Origin: Leptospira sp.
GTDB taxonomy: Bacteria; Spirochaetota; Leptospiria; Leptospirales; Leptospiraceae
Direction of reading: 5' to 3'
Assembly (NCBI GenBank): GCA_027531445.1
Contig: JAPZRK010000007.1
Span: 62,001-126,000 of the forward strand
Length of the DNA: 64,000 nt
Shown piece after piece: positions 50,351 to 59,809 of this stretch. The notes under the pieces were generated by a model. That model was not told the DNA's origin, did not search any database, and was given only the letters and a program-made list of their open reading frames with translations. Each line of letters starts with the position of its first letter. The stretch's first letter is position 1. A program made the position numbers and the translations under genes.

Positions 50351-53020
50351 TTACTTTTTAGATTTTTTAATCGTTTCGTTCTTCACGAAAATACAAATAC
50401 TTTCTCGATCGATTTGCTTTTGCAATGTTTTCCGTATTGTAATGGGTAGATGTTTGTTAGAATTTAAAAATTTTGTGAGCAAAGTTTTTGACTCATTCGA
50501 ACAAAACTGAGGAGCCAAACTTTTCGCAAATGCATCTAAGTAATTTTCATCATCAAATGAATCAAAATTTCCAAGAGCGTCTAGGTAAGGTTTAACAAAT
50601 TGGAGTTGAATCTGCTGTTGATAAATTGGGAAAAGATTATAAGCAACAGTTCTTAAGGATGAATTCGAAAGATTGGATGTTTTTGGTGAAAGCAAGGTTT
50701 GAAACCATTTTTGCTTTATTTTTAGATTCGGAGCTATTGCTTCAATGACATAAGCAGAGTTCACACCACGTGAGGATGGATCTGCTTTCTTTTCTTTTTC
50801 AATTGCATTCTGAAATTCAGCATTTTGGAAATCCAAGGAAGATAACTTTTGTAAAATCGACCATCTTTGATCCTGGTCCAATTTTAAACCATTGATCAAG
50901 ATTTTTCCAGAGTATAGATTCCAAAGTTGTTCTTGTTCTTTTTTTAGATAAGTAGAATCCAAAAATGCATTAAACCAATATTTTTGAGCATCCGTATTTC
51001 CTTTCTCAAGTAGCAGTCCTGCCCAAAGAAAATCAGATAATGTTTCTAGTTGGACATTTCGAATTCGTTCATCCAGCCAGAATCGGCTCACGAAGTAGGA
51101 AGTTCCATGATCAGATGTTAGTTCAGATAAAATCCAACGTTTGATCTTAATATTATCTTCAATGGGTAAAATTATTTTTGCAAGATGCATAAAATCATCA
51201 AAAGAAGCTTTTCCCAGTTCAATTTGTTCAGCGATCGATGTCCATAGCATTAGCTTACGAAAAGAATCGGTATCATTTTTTAGAATGTATTGTATTTTGG
51301 CTAGATCAACTTCGTTCCATTTCCAAGTTATAAAATCATAATCTTCTGAATTAACTAAAATAAAATCGGGGCAGGTTTTGACCTTTTGCACATAACTTGT
51401 AGACCGCCCTGTATAAATGATTGGAAAACTTTCAAATTCTATATTGGAATTAGTTTTTAAAGTTGAGTCCAGGTTATTAATAAATTTATAAAGTCCAATA
51501 TTTATTTTGTGATCTCTTAAGACGTTTTCCAAACCTGGTTTCGATTGAATAACTTTCCATTTCAAAAATCCGTCTGTGCATTCAGAAATAAATTCGATTT
51601 CGTTCGTGCCCTTCGTTTCAAGCCAATCTCTAGACCACTTGCGTAAAGATACACCGCCGGCTAATTCTAATTCGGTTAAAAAATCTTTCAGAGTTGAATT
51701 AGAGAAAGCATATCTTTTTAGATAGTTTTGTACCCCTTTTTGAAACACTGAATCCCCAATAAAGAAAGCAAGTTGTTTTAAAACTGAGGCTCCTTTGCCA
51801 TATGTGATTCCATCAAACTGGGAGAAAGCCTCTTCCGTGTTATTTACCTTTGCTTCTATTGGATGATTTGTAGAGAAAGAGTCTTCGGCATAAGCCCATT
51901 GTTTCATTTTTTCAAAGAATGATTCCCATGTTTCAATAAACTCAGATTGATTCGCCTGCGCAAGACTTGCCATATAAGTTGCAAAACTTTCGTTTAACCA
52001 AAGACCATTCCACCACTTCATTGTGACAAGATTTCCAAACCACATGTGTGCCATTTCGTGCAGGATTACATCGGAAAGATTTTCTCGTTGTGCTCTAGTC
52101 ATAGGACTTCGAGATACAAACCTCTCAGAAAAAGTAACTGCACCAACATTTTCCATCGCACCAAAATTGAATTCAGGAACTATGATTTGGTCGTATTTTG
52201 AAAAAGGATATGGATAATCAAAATATTTTTCAAAGAAGGTGAATCCTTCTTTTGTAAACTGAAACCATTCTTTCGCATTAACATATTTTGCCAATGATTT
52301 GCGAACGTAAAGTTTTAAAGGTATTGAGTTATATTTATCTTCGAAAGATTCATAAGGACCCGCATGAAGAGCAAAGACATATGTCGAAAACTTTTCAGAT
52401 TCAGGAAAGGAGTGAATTTGAAAGTCAGGATTTGATGGCGATGGTAGAATGTTACTGGCAATAGTAGAAGAAATTATTTTCCAATTTTTTGGTGCTTCCG
52501 CCGTTAATTGATAGGTGGCTTTCAAATCAGGTTGATCGAAGCAAGGAAACATTTTATTGGCATGAAATGCTTCAAATTGTGAGTATATATAAATTTCTTT
52601 ATCATCAGGATCTGTAAACTTATGAAGCCCGTTGCCGGAACGAGAATATTGTGTTCTGAAGTTTACTTTTAAAACATTTTTGCCGGCCCTGACGGAACTT
52701 GCAGGAAGAATAACAACTCCATTTTTATGTTGGATGCTTTCCAAAATGTGAGAATCATTCATTTCAACCGACTGTATTTCTCCATCAAAATAATCTAGGC
52801 GCAAATTCGCTGACTTCCATGTATCAAATGTTATAATTACATTTCCTTCAAAACTTTCATCTTTGGATAAACGAATGTTTAAATTATATTTTATATTTGA
52901 GAGTAAGCTGGCTCGCTCTTCTGCCTCTTTTTGTGTTAAATGATAATTAGTTGATGGTTGACAATTTGAAATTAATTGAGAAAACAAAATGAAAATAAAA
53001 GTTAATGATATGTGTTTCAT
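50351..53020 (-). CDS. M1 family aminopeptidase lipoprotein (PepN type)
   Basis: 889 residues. Lipobox-like LISNC (Cys20) indicates membrane anchoring, unusual for cytosolic PepN but seen in other exported M1 peptidases. Catalytic motifs: GAMEN exopeptidase motif (287-291), HEMAH zinc ligands and general base (321-325), and NESFA with the third ligand (Glu344). Substrate-positioning FPCFDQPDLKATY is at about 158-170. The C-terminal half is the ERAP1-like helical domain. It is likely to trim peptides in the periplasm or on the surface. The amidase gene lies 10 bp upstream. Confidence 0.93.
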   Translation of the reverse strand: MKHISLTFIFILFSQLISNCQPSTNYHLTQKEAEERASLLSNIKYNLNIRLSKDESFEGNVIITFDTWKSANLRLDYFDGEIQSVEMNDSHILESIQHKNGVVILPASSVRAGKNVLKVNFRTQYSRSGNGLHKFTDPDDKEIYIYSQFEAFHANKMFPCFDQPDLKATYQLTAEAPKNWKIISSTIASNILPSPSNPDFQIHSFPESEKFSTYVFALHAGPYESFEDKYNSIPLKLYVRKSLAKYVNAKEWFQFTKEGFTFFEKYFDYPYPFSKYDQIIVPEFNFGAMENVGAVTFSERFVSRSPMTRAQRENLSDVILHEMAHMWFGNLVTMKWWNGLWLNESFATYMASLAQANQSEFIETWESFFEKMKQWAYAEDSFSTNHPIEAKVNNTEEAFSQFDGITYGKGASVLKQLAFFIGDSVFQKGVQNYLKRYAFSNSTLKDFLTELELAGGVSLRKWSRDWLETKGTNEIEFISECTDGFLKWKVIQSKPGLENVLRDHKINIGLYKFINNLDSTLKTNSNIEFESFPIIYTGRSTSYVQKVKTCPDFILVNSEDYDFITWKWNEVDLAKIQYILKNDTDSFRKLMLWTSIAEQIELGKASFDDFMHLAKIILPIEDNIKIKRWILSELTSDHGTSYFVSRFWLDERIRNVQLETLSDFLWAGLLLEKGNTDAQKYWFNAFLDSTYLKKEQEQLWNLYSGKILINGLKLDQDQRWSILQKLSSLDFQNAEFQNAIEKEKKADPSSRGVNSAYVIEAIAPNLKIKQKWFQTLLSPKTSNLSNSSLRTVAYNLFPIYQQQIQLQFVKPYLDALGNFDSFDDENYLDAFAKSLAPQFCSNESKTLLTKFLNSNKHLPITIRKTLQKQIDRESICIFVKNETIKKSKK

Positions 53021-53030
53021 GAGTATTGTC

Positions 53031-54473
53031 CTAAGGTTGAAAATTTCTAGATAAAATCGCCCATTCTAATGAATCTCTATTTTTCCATTTGGATTCAGGA
53101 AAATATTTACCACCAATAGAATTTATAACTAATTCCATATACTCTTCTCCAGGATCAAAATCCTTGGCGTTGAGGAAAATGGATCCGCCCCATCGTTTTT
53201 TTGCCTGGGTGTGACTAAAGATTCCAGAGAAAGACGTTATGTCTTCATTTGTTAAAGGGATTTTATATTTTTTTGTAAGATCGATAACAAGGCTTTTTAC
53301 TTTATCAAGTTGGGTTGTTTGGGCAAGTAACTCTGCAGTGTCTCGAGCAATGATTTCAATTTGGATACAATTGTCGTTCGTACCGGTTGCGGCGGCTGCT
53401 CTCTCTTCGAGTGTATCAACTAATTGATAGGCCTTACCGTCTTTATCTACCATTAAAGTTGCTGTTAGATTTCTATTTTCCAGAGTTTTTAAAGAATTAA
53501 CATAATCCGGGATTGCTGTGTAATGCAAGACGATACATGATGGTTTGATCACACCGCGATGTGTATACTTCACTCGGTATTCTTCGACAGGTAATTGATT
53601 TTCATCCTTTTCTATAGATTCTAAAACAACCTTTCCAGGTTGTGTGATCCCACGACCGTTCGTTGGGTTAAAGGATGCTTGTAATCTCTGTTTACTCTCC
53701 TTTTTTAAGACCCAACCGGATTCGTATCTATCTTTCCAATCTTCCTCTTCATAAAATGTTCCTTCTATTGAAAGAAGAAGTGATTTTAATGCCTTTTCTC
53801 CACCACACATAGAAAAATCTACAAAACCACCAAACCTACGTTTAGCTTGATTATGTGTGAATATTCCTTTTTTACCAATGATGTCGTGATTGGATTTGAT
53901 AATATCAAGGTCAGATGCGAGTGATGCCAAGATCTTCGAAGTCACCTGAAATTGAGTGGGATTGTTGAGAAGTTGGTCCTCTGTTCCTTCGTATGCGATA
54001 TGGATACTCGATTCGTCCATTCCGGGAGCCGCGAGAAATGTTTTTTTTAAGAACCCAGTTTCGGCAAAGACACGACCGGTTTTATCAACAAAAACATGGA
54101 CCATAAAATCATTCTTAACCGAGTTTAAGATGTAATCTGAGGCCTTCTTTTTTTCCGATGAATGAAGAACGATAGCAGAAATAGTTCTGGGATCCCTGAT
54201 TTGAAATTGAATCTGATCCCAAGGTATGATACTAGATACGGATTGGATTGGTAAGGAATCGGGTAATAGATTGTCCCTCATCAGATCCTTTTTCCGAAAA
54301 CCAGAAAAACATCCGACAAAAATGAATAAAAATAATGAAATCTGACAGAATCTATGAGAGAATACGATTCTAAAGTTTCGTTGCAGGAAGAATAATTTGG
54401 AACCGTTTGCGTTATCTAGAAATCGATTTTTAAAATTTACTCTCAAATGCTTTGCCCTAACTACGATTTCCAT
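53031..54473 (-). CDS. Two-domain N-acetylmuramoyl-L-alanine amidase (tandem Amidase_2)
   Basis: About 480 residues. Two Amidase_2/PGRP-like domains in tandem: domain 1 about 90-240 (AIVLHSSEKK ... THNQAKRRFGGFVDFSMCGG), domain 2 about 310-455 (CIVLHYTAIP ... SHTQAKKRWGGSIFLNAKDFDPG). The zinc-ligand pattern is His plus His in each; the third is Asp (DPG) in domain 2 and apparently Cys in domain 1. A hydrophobic stretch ending FLFIFVGC looks like a lipobox but lies about 45 residues in. The start is unresolved: TTG 54485 or ATG 54473, neither with a Shine-Dalgarno, and both overlap the divergent gene at 54397. Role: peptidoglycan recycling or hydrolysis. Confidence 0.78.
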   Translation of the reverse strand: MEIVVRAKHLRVNFKNRFLDNANGSKLFFLQRNFRIVFSHRFCQISLFLFIFVGCFSGFRKKDLMRDNLLPDSLPIQSVSSIIPWDQIQFQIRDPRTISAIVLHSSEKKKASDYILNSVKNDFMVHVFVDKTGRVFAETGFLKKTFLAAPGMDESSIHIAYEGTEDQLLNNPTQFQVTSKILASLASDLDIIKSNHDIIGKKGIFTHNQAKRRFGGFVDFSMCGGEKALKSLLLSIEGTFYEEEDWKDRYESGWVLKKESKQRLQASFNPTNGRGITQPGKVVLESIEKDENQLPVEEYRVKYTHRGVIKPSCIVLHYTAIPDYVNSLKTLENRNLTATLMVDKDGKAYQLVDTLEERAAAATGTNDNCIQIEIIARDTAELLAQTTQLDKVKSLVIDLTKKYKIPLTNEDITSFSGIFSHTQAKKRWGGSIFLNAKDFDPGEEYMELVINSIGGKYFPESKWKNRDSLEWAILSRNFQP

Positions 54474-54894
54474 CAAAGGAGTCAATTGTGGCCCAGGACT
54501 TGTTACGCCCGGTCTTCGAGGAATCTCTCCAGAAGCCTACCATAGTTTTCGTTCTTTGCAAGAAGTCTTCTTAAAAGATAATCCTATCACCGACTTTGAT
54601 TTAGGACTTGCTTTGGACAATTACATTTACGGTCATCCTTATCCAATTGAAACCGAAAGCGTATTGCAATTGTTATCTTCGATCCCATCTTCCATACTTG
54701 CAGCGTTGGCGCTTGATTTTTCTTTTACACCGATGGCGAAGTTGCCAATCGAAGAGAGAATACAAAGGCTACAATCTTGGAAAAATTCTTCACTTGGTCT
54801 CAAACGAGGAGTTTATGCGATTCTTCGACAGATTTCATTTTTTCTTTTGAGTTCCGACAAAGAATATCAGAAGTTTGTCGGTTACGTAAAATAA
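54397..54894 (+). CDS. Exported small partner protein of the GMC oxidoreductase
   Basis: 165 residues from TTG 54397, supported by an AGGAAG Shine-Dalgarno 6 bases upstream. The N-terminus has a Tat-like SRNRFLK motif (RNR instead of RRx) followed by a hydrophobic stretch. The mature part is helical, with DFDLGLALDNYIYG, LLSSIPSSILAALALDFSF and LPIEERIQRLQSW. Helical subunits upstream of GMC dehydrogenases (gluconate dehydrogenase gamma type) are known to carry Tat signals; this one resembles them in position and composition but the family is not certain. The oxidoreductase starts 15 bp later. Its 5' end overlaps the divergent amidase ORF. Confidence 0.65.
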   Translation: MEPFALSRNRFLKFTLKCFALTTISIKGVNCGPGLVTPGLRGISPEAYHSFRSLQEVFLKDNPITDFDLGLALDNYIYGHPYPIETESVLQLLSSIPSSILAALALDFSFTPMAKLPIEERIQRLQSWKNSSLGLKRGVYAILRQISFFLLSSDKEYQKFVGYVK

Positions 54895-54909
54895 GGCAGG
54901 CATAAATAA

Positions 54910-56517
54910 ATGGGAATTCCTCAAGTTAATTCAAAGATTATTACTCCAAAACTTCATGAATCTATCATCAAAGAGAATCAGATTAAAGATGGAATTTGGA
55001 AGTTATCTGCAGATGTCATTATAATAGGATCGGGAGCTGGCGGAGCAGTTGCGGCCGCAGAGCTATCCAAAAATGGATGGAAAGTGATTCTGATTGAAGA
55101 GGGTAGTTATTTTACTCCAGCCCAATTCAATTCTGATGAATTCCTTTCGCAGGCTCGCCTTTACAGAGATGCTGGATTCATTGTTTCTGAAGAACAGACC
55201 ATTTCTATTTTACAAGGAAAGTCAATTGGAGGCTCCACGACTGTCAATTGGCAAACCTCACTCTTTCCACCTGATTACGTTACAAATGAATGGGAGAAAC
55301 GGTTTGGTTGGCAAAATGCATCACGCGAAGCAATGGACGAATACGTAGCTGAAGTTCATGAACGATTGGGTGTCCATGAAGTTCCTGACAATTTGATCAA
55401 TGCAAACAACGATGTATTGCGTGCAGGGGGAAAGAAGATAGGTTTGAATCCTCAAGTACTTAAGAATAATAATCGTGGTTGCATAGGTTTGGGGAGATGT
55501 GGTTTGGGCTGTCCGATCAACGCAAAACAATCTACATTTTTAACATGGATTCCAGATGCTTTAGAACACGGCGCCACCGTTATTTCAAATATGCGTGCGG
55601 TTAAAATCACGGACGGTAAACTGAAAACAGTGAAGGCTGATTTTACTCCAGATGCTTACGAAAAGGCACCTAATGTTGCCTTAACGGGACTTGAATTAAC
55701 AGCGCCTGTGGTTATAGTTAGTGCTGGTGCGATTGAGGGACCAGCTTTATTGCAAAGGAGTGGAATCGGAAATGAATGGGTTGGGAAAAATTTAAAAGTT
55801 CACCCAACCTCCACCATATTTGGAAAGTTTAAAAACGAAATCAATATGTTTCAAGGACCGCCGCAATCCATCGTAATCAAAGATGGTCACAACCAAGATG
55901 GAACGGGATATGGATATTGGTTGGAGGCGGCTCCGTACAGACCGACTTTGGCATCTTCACTCGTACCTTTTTATGGAAAAACTCAATTCGATGTGATGAA
56001 GGATTATACTCGATACAATGCGGGGATCGTACTTGTAAGGGATGGTGCAGACGGCGAAGCAAATGCGAGCGTAAAGTGGAGTTTTGGTCGAAGAAAAGTA
56101 TATTTTGAACTAACACCAACAGATGGTCTGAATATGCTTAAAGGACTAAAAACTTTAGCAGAGTTGACAGTTGCCGCTGGTGCTACGGAACTTATTTTTC
56201 CTTTCACGCGTTTCACTGAGCCTATGAAAGTGGAACCAGGAATGAACTTTGATTGGATTTTGAAAGAGAGCATAAAGTCTGGACATTTGACTGTTGGGTC
56301 TGCACATCCGCATGGATCGATTCAATCTGCGAGCGATCCAGAGAAGGGAGCTGTTGACTTAAATTTGGAAATCTATGGTCATTCAAACATCTTTGTCATG
56401 GATGCGTCAATTTATCCAACTGGACTTTCCGTGAATCCTCAGATCACAACGATGAGTTTGGCATTGCGAGCCGCAAGAAGGCTGGCGTCTCAAAAAGCGG
56501 AAAGAACCAAAGTATAA
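54910..56517 (+). CDS. GMC family FAD-dependent oxidoreductase
   Basis: 535 residues. The dinucleotide-binding motif IIIGSGAGGAVAAAEL is at about 37-52. GKSIGGSTTVNWQ is the GMC box 1. A cysteine-rich insertion (NRGCIGLGRCGLGCPIN, about 193-209) occurs in membrane-associated or iron-sulfur-linked GMC enzymes and choline dehydrogenase relatives. The C-terminal catalytic region is SAHPHGSIQSASDP and ending GLSVNPQITTMSLALRAARRLA. It oxidises an alcohol or polyol; the substrate is unknown. It follows its small partner by 15 bp. No signal peptide is seen, so export would be as a hitchhiker. Confidence 0.9.
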   Translation: MGIPQVNSKIITPKLHESIIKENQIKDGIWKLSADVIIIGSGAGGAVAAAELSKNGWKVILIEEGSYFTPAQFNSDEFLSQARLYRDAGFIVSEEQTISILQGKSIGGSTTVNWQTSLFPPDYVTNEWEKRFGWQNASREAMDEYVAEVHERLGVHEVPDNLINANNDVLRAGGKKIGLNPQVLKNNNRGCIGLGRCGLGCPINAKQSTFLTWIPDALEHGATVISNMRAVKITDGKLKTVKADFTPDAYEKAPNVALTGLELTAPVVIVSAGAIEGPALLQRSGIGNEWVGKNLKVHPTSTIFGKFKNEINMFQGPPQSIVIKDGHNQDGTGYGYWLEAAPYRPTLASSLVPFYGKTQFDVMKDYTRYNAGIVLVRDGADGEANASVKWSFGRRKVYFELTPTDGLNMLKGLKTLAELTVAAGATELIFPFTRFTEPMKVEPGMNFDWILKESIKSGHLTVGSAHPHGSIQSASDPEKGAVDLNLEIYGHSNIFVMDASIYPTGLSVNPQITTMSLALRAARRLASQKAERTKV

Positions 56518-56569
56518 AAATTTTCAAAAATCCCTTTCTTTCCCATGAGTTCCTTTCAAATTGGAACCT

Positions 56570-58162
56570 GTGGGAAAGCGGTTCTCTTTTTTTATCTTAT
56601 TTCTTCTTACTATCCAATTAAGTGCCACTGAAAACGCTCTTCTCAAGGAAGCAAAACAGGCATTCTCAAGAAAAGCTTACCAGGAAGCGATTAAGAAATT
56701 TACCAAGTATTCAGAACTACACCCTTCTGACGGTGAGCCATTTATGTACATGGGATACATCCATGAGTACAAAAAGGATTATCCCAATTCCATTCACAAC
56801 TTTAGAAAGGCCGCCGAACTAACGCTACCTAAGGATCATAAAAAAACTGTCATACTCAAACTCGCTCTGTTTTTTAATTACCACCAAGATTGGAATCTTG
56901 CGGCTACTTATTCTGCACGTTATTTGAAATTTGATCCCAAAAATGAGGAAATGCAAAAAATTTATAATCGGGCTACGGGAAACAAAGGCAATCCTTCATC
57001 TAACATTGCTATTTCGCCCCCTGTAAAACATCAAGAACCAAAGAACATTGAAGAAAAGACTCCAACAAAAAAGCCAGTATCTACCAATGTGATAGTTGAG
57101 GAAGATGATGAGATCAAACCAAGTTCGTCTTATGAGGCTGAATTAAAATCAAATCCAAATGATGAAAATTTAAGATGGGAATATGCATTAGCTCTCTTTG
57201 AAGAAAAAAAGTATGATCTAGCAGAAGAGAATATAAAGATACTTATAGATAAATTTCCAAACCGGACTAGATACCACTACAAAATGGGAATCGTTAAACT
57301 TCGAAAAGATGATCCGAGTTCCGCGATAGAATCATTCGAAAGAGCAAGAAAAAATCCACTTTCAAAAGATACTAATGTATTTTTGTATTACGTATTTTTA
57401 AACGAAGGAATCGCTTACCAAAAATTAAAACAAAATGAAAAGGCAGAGGACGCGTTCAAAGACTCTTATAAACAATTGAATAAAGATACTCCCCTTCTAG
57501 CCTTAGCAAGATTATACCATGAACAGTCCAATTGGAATCTATGTGCGGACAGTGCTGAGAAAGCTGTAAACCTGGCAGGACAAGTTGAATCCCATATGTT
57601 TAGATTTGTATGTTTGGCTGAGGACGAGAAGTCAGGTACAAGATTGAATGTGAGCTATGAAAAATACTTCCAGTTCCTTGAATCAAGTTTTCCGAATCTT
57701 TCAAAGACACCGGAAAAATACCAAGTTGGATTTCTTCGACTCGCAAGACACTTAACTTTAGTTGGTAGGGAAACGACAGCCGAAAAATATTTTTCCGCAT
57801 TGGAGACAGATGAGTCACTTAATATGACTCGAGAGTATTTATTTTATAGAGGAAAGAATCTATTTTATTTGGGCAAAATAGATCAGTCTATTTCACTTTT
57901 ACAAAAAGTTAAAAATTCCTCAGCTTCCCACTATTTACTTGCAAGGTGTTATGCGAAAAAAGGTGATGTTTCGCAACTCAAAACCAATCTAAAAACAGCT
58001 GGCGATTTGAAAGCCGATTACTGGGAAATGGCAAAGAAAGAGAATGATTTTGCAAACTATATGAAAGATGTTCAATTTAAGGATTATATAGATAACAAAG
58101 GCGGCGAGTCTACTTCTATTAAGACTCCTCCTCCTTTGTCTCCCTCGAAGCCGAACCCTTAA
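56570..58162 (+). CDS. Exported TPR-repeat protein
   Basis: About 530 residues from GTG 56570 (GGA 4 bases upstream; TTG 56561 is also possible). Signal peptide GKRFSFFILFLLTIQLSA. TPR units are recognisable at about 30-125 and 190-300 (AFSRKAYQEAIKKFTKYSELHPSDGEPFMYMG, quoted in part; ALFEEKKYDLAEENIKILIDKFPN), with a low-complexity linker (SPPVKHQEPKNIEEKTPTKKP) between. It is probably a periplasmic scaffold. It follows the GMC gene by 43 bp or so. The C-terminal tail (TPPPLSPSKPNP) overlaps convergent aroD by 44 bp. Confidence 0.75.
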   Translation: MGKRFSFFILFLLTIQLSATENALLKEAKQAFSRKAYQEAIKKFTKYSELHPSDGEPFMYMGYIHEYKKDYPNSIHNFRKAAELTLPKDHKKTVILKLALFFNYHQDWNLAATYSARYLKFDPKNEEMQKIYNRATGNKGNPSSNIAISPPVKHQEPKNIEEKTPTKKPVSTNVIVEEDDEIKPSSSYEAELKSNPNDENLRWEYALALFEEKKYDLAEENIKILIDKFPNRTRYHYKMGIVKLRKDDPSSAIESFERARKNPLSKDTNVFLYYVFLNEGIAYQKLKQNEKAEDAFKDSYKQLNKDTPLLALARLYHEQSNWNLCADSAEKAVNLAGQVESHMFRFVCLAEDEKSGTRLNVSYEKYFQFLESSFPNLSKTPEKYQVGFLRLARHLTLVGRETTAEKYFSALETDESLNMTREYLFYRGKNLFYLGKIDQSISLLQKVKNSSASHYLLARCYAKKGDVSQLKTNLKTAGDLKADYWEMAKKENDFANYMKDVQFKDYIDNKGGESTSIKTPPPLSPSKPNP

Positions 58163-58838
58163 ATAAATCTGTTCTTAACTTACGAAAGGTATCGACCGAG
58201 ATTTGTCCTGGAGCTTTCGGATCTCCTAATGTCATGTAAGTATAAGAGGAATTAAAATAATCTCCAAACACCCTTGAGATGATACCCGATTCACCCATAC
58301 AAATTCCGATCATGGTATGGTTTTTCGCAATAGTCTTGATGTCATTCATGAACTCAGCAGTTTCTTCGATATCTTCTGGTGTAATCGCAAACTTAAAGAT
58401 AGGATTTTTCTTTTTGACTGGCTTTGCATTAGTAATGAACTCTTTCATTTCCTTTGCATAGATTGATTTTTTGAATGAGTGGTAAGAGTAGATTATCCTA
58501 AAGTTTAATTGTTCATAGTTGGTAAAAATTGTATCTTCACGGTTTAGTTCAATATCTAAGTAATTGGAATTATCATTAAAGTCTTTTAGAATTCCTTCGA
58601 CATCTTCAGGAAAAAGTTTTACGTAGGATTTAACACTGCTATCTTCTGCACGACGGTATGTAAAAAGTGCCGGCAAACCAAGACTTTTGATCTTTTTTTT
58701 CATCTCTTTTTGTATATAATTTCGCGAAAAGAGATCTAACCTTACCTCAAGAACATCGATGTCTTTTGTATCTTTTTTTTGTAGATTACGAATGTCATCT
58801 TCACCTACAGTAGCAATTATTTTGTATGATTCAGGCAT
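58119..58838 (-). CDS. aroD: Type I 3-dehydroquinate dehydratase
   Basis: 239 residues, the third step of the shikimate pathway. The catalytic His is in IIYSYHSFK and the Schiff-base Lys in IFKFAITPEDIEETA, with the closing motif APGQISVDTFRKL. The N-terminal EVRLDLF matches the usual E-x-R-x-D of type I enzymes. aroC (chorismate synthase) is 2 kb away on the plus strand, but the pathway genes are not in one operon. The 3' end overlaps the TPR gene. It follows kdsD by 2 bp, so it belongs to the tonB-nusG-kdsD-aroD transcript. Confidence 0.9.
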   Translation of the reverse strand: MPESYKIIATVGEDDIRNLQKKDTKDIDVLEVRLDLFSRNYIQKEMKKKIKSLGLPALFTYRRAEDSSVKSYVKLFPEDVEGILKDFNDNSNYLDIELNREDTIFTNYEQLNFRIIYSYHSFKKSIYAKEMKEFITNAKPVKKKNPIFKFAITPEDIEETAEFMNDIKTIAKNHTMIGICMGESGIISRVFGDYFNSSYTYMTLGDPKAPGQISVDTFRKLRTDLFKGSASRETKEEES

Positions 58839-58840
58839 AT

Positions 58841-59809
58841 TTACAGTCCTTTTTGTAATAAATCATGTACGGATACCATTCCGATAAATTTCCGATTTTC
58901 ATCGACGACAGGCGCAACAGATATCGGTCTTTCTCGATCTTCCATTTTTAACAGTACATCGTATGCCTTATCATCGGGTCGAAAGGCACTTGGCTTCGTG
59001 TTCATCATTTCAACGGCCTTTATTTCTTCAGTTAATTTTTTGGAAGATAGCGCCTTTCTGATGTCATAATCCGTTATGAGTCCGATTAATTTTCCAGATT
59101 CATCCACCACACCTGCTGCTCCGAGACCTTTGCCTGTGATTTCCTTGAGAATTTGATCTAAGTTGGCATTCATAGAAATGATTGCATTTTTTTCATCTTT
59201 ACGCATTACGTCTGATATATGAAGCGATAACCTTTTCCCGAGTCTTCCGGCTGGATGATATAGAGCAAAATCATTTGCTTTAAAATCTTTTAATTCCATT
59301 AATGCCATGGCAATTGCATCTCCTAACATGAGAGCAATTGTTGTAGATGAAGTAGGGGCTAGTGCCAATGGACAAGCTTCTTTGAGGACCGGTGTTATGA
59401 TTGTTAAGTCTGATAACTCAGCAAGACGAGAGTTAGAGTTTGCAGTCATTCCAATTATTTTAGCACCAATTCGACGAACCGTTGGTAGAATAAAATTTAA
59501 CTCATCAGATTCACCGCTTTTTCCTATCGCAATAACTACGTCATCCGCATCAACAATCCCAGAGTCACCATGCGAAGCATCGGTCGGATGTAAAAAATAA
59601 GCTGAAGTTCCAGTAGAGGAAAGAGTATGTGAAATCTTCTTTGCAATGTCTCCCGATTTTCCGACACCGGTAACGATAACTTTCCCTTTGCTTGCCAGAA
59701 TCATTTCGATCGCCTTAACTATGTTCGGATCTAACGTCCCTCTGAAATGCTGTATGGATGAAATTTCGTCATCTAATGCACGTTCGACAATGGTTAAAAT
59801 ATCCTTCAT
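58841..59809 (-). CDS. kdsD: D-arabinose-5-phosphate isomerase (KpsF/GutQ/KdsD)
   Basis: About 322 residues from ATG 59809, with GGAGG 9 bases upstream (the frame is also open from 59827). SIS domain: IVTGVGKSGDIAKKISHTLSSTGT, DASHGDSGIVDADDVVIAIGKSGESDE and the catalytic-region TLADLxx-type loop replaced by LAPTSSTTIALMLGDAIAMALM. Two CBS domains follow (VMRKDEKNAIISMNANLDQIL; KPSAFRPDDKAYDVLLKM, each quoted in part). It makes D-arabinose-5-phosphate for Kdo synthesis of LPS. The ATG overlaps the NusG-like gene's stop by 4 bp. Confidence 0.93.
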   Translation of the reverse strand: MKDILTIVERALDDEISSIQHFRGTLDPNIVKAIEMILASKGKVIVTGVGKSGDIAKKISHTLSSTGTSAYFLHPTDASHGDSGIVDADDVVIAIGKSGESDELNFILPTVRRIGAKIIGMTANSNSRLAELSDLTIITPVLKEACPLALAPTSSTTIALMLGDAIAMALMELKDFKANDFALYHPAGRLGKRLSLHISDVMRKDEKNAIISMNANLDQILKEITGKGLGAAGVVDESGKLIGLITDYDIRKALSSKKLTEEIKAVEMMNTKPSAFRPDDKAYDVLLKMEDRERPISVAPVVDENRKFIGMVSVHDLLQKGL

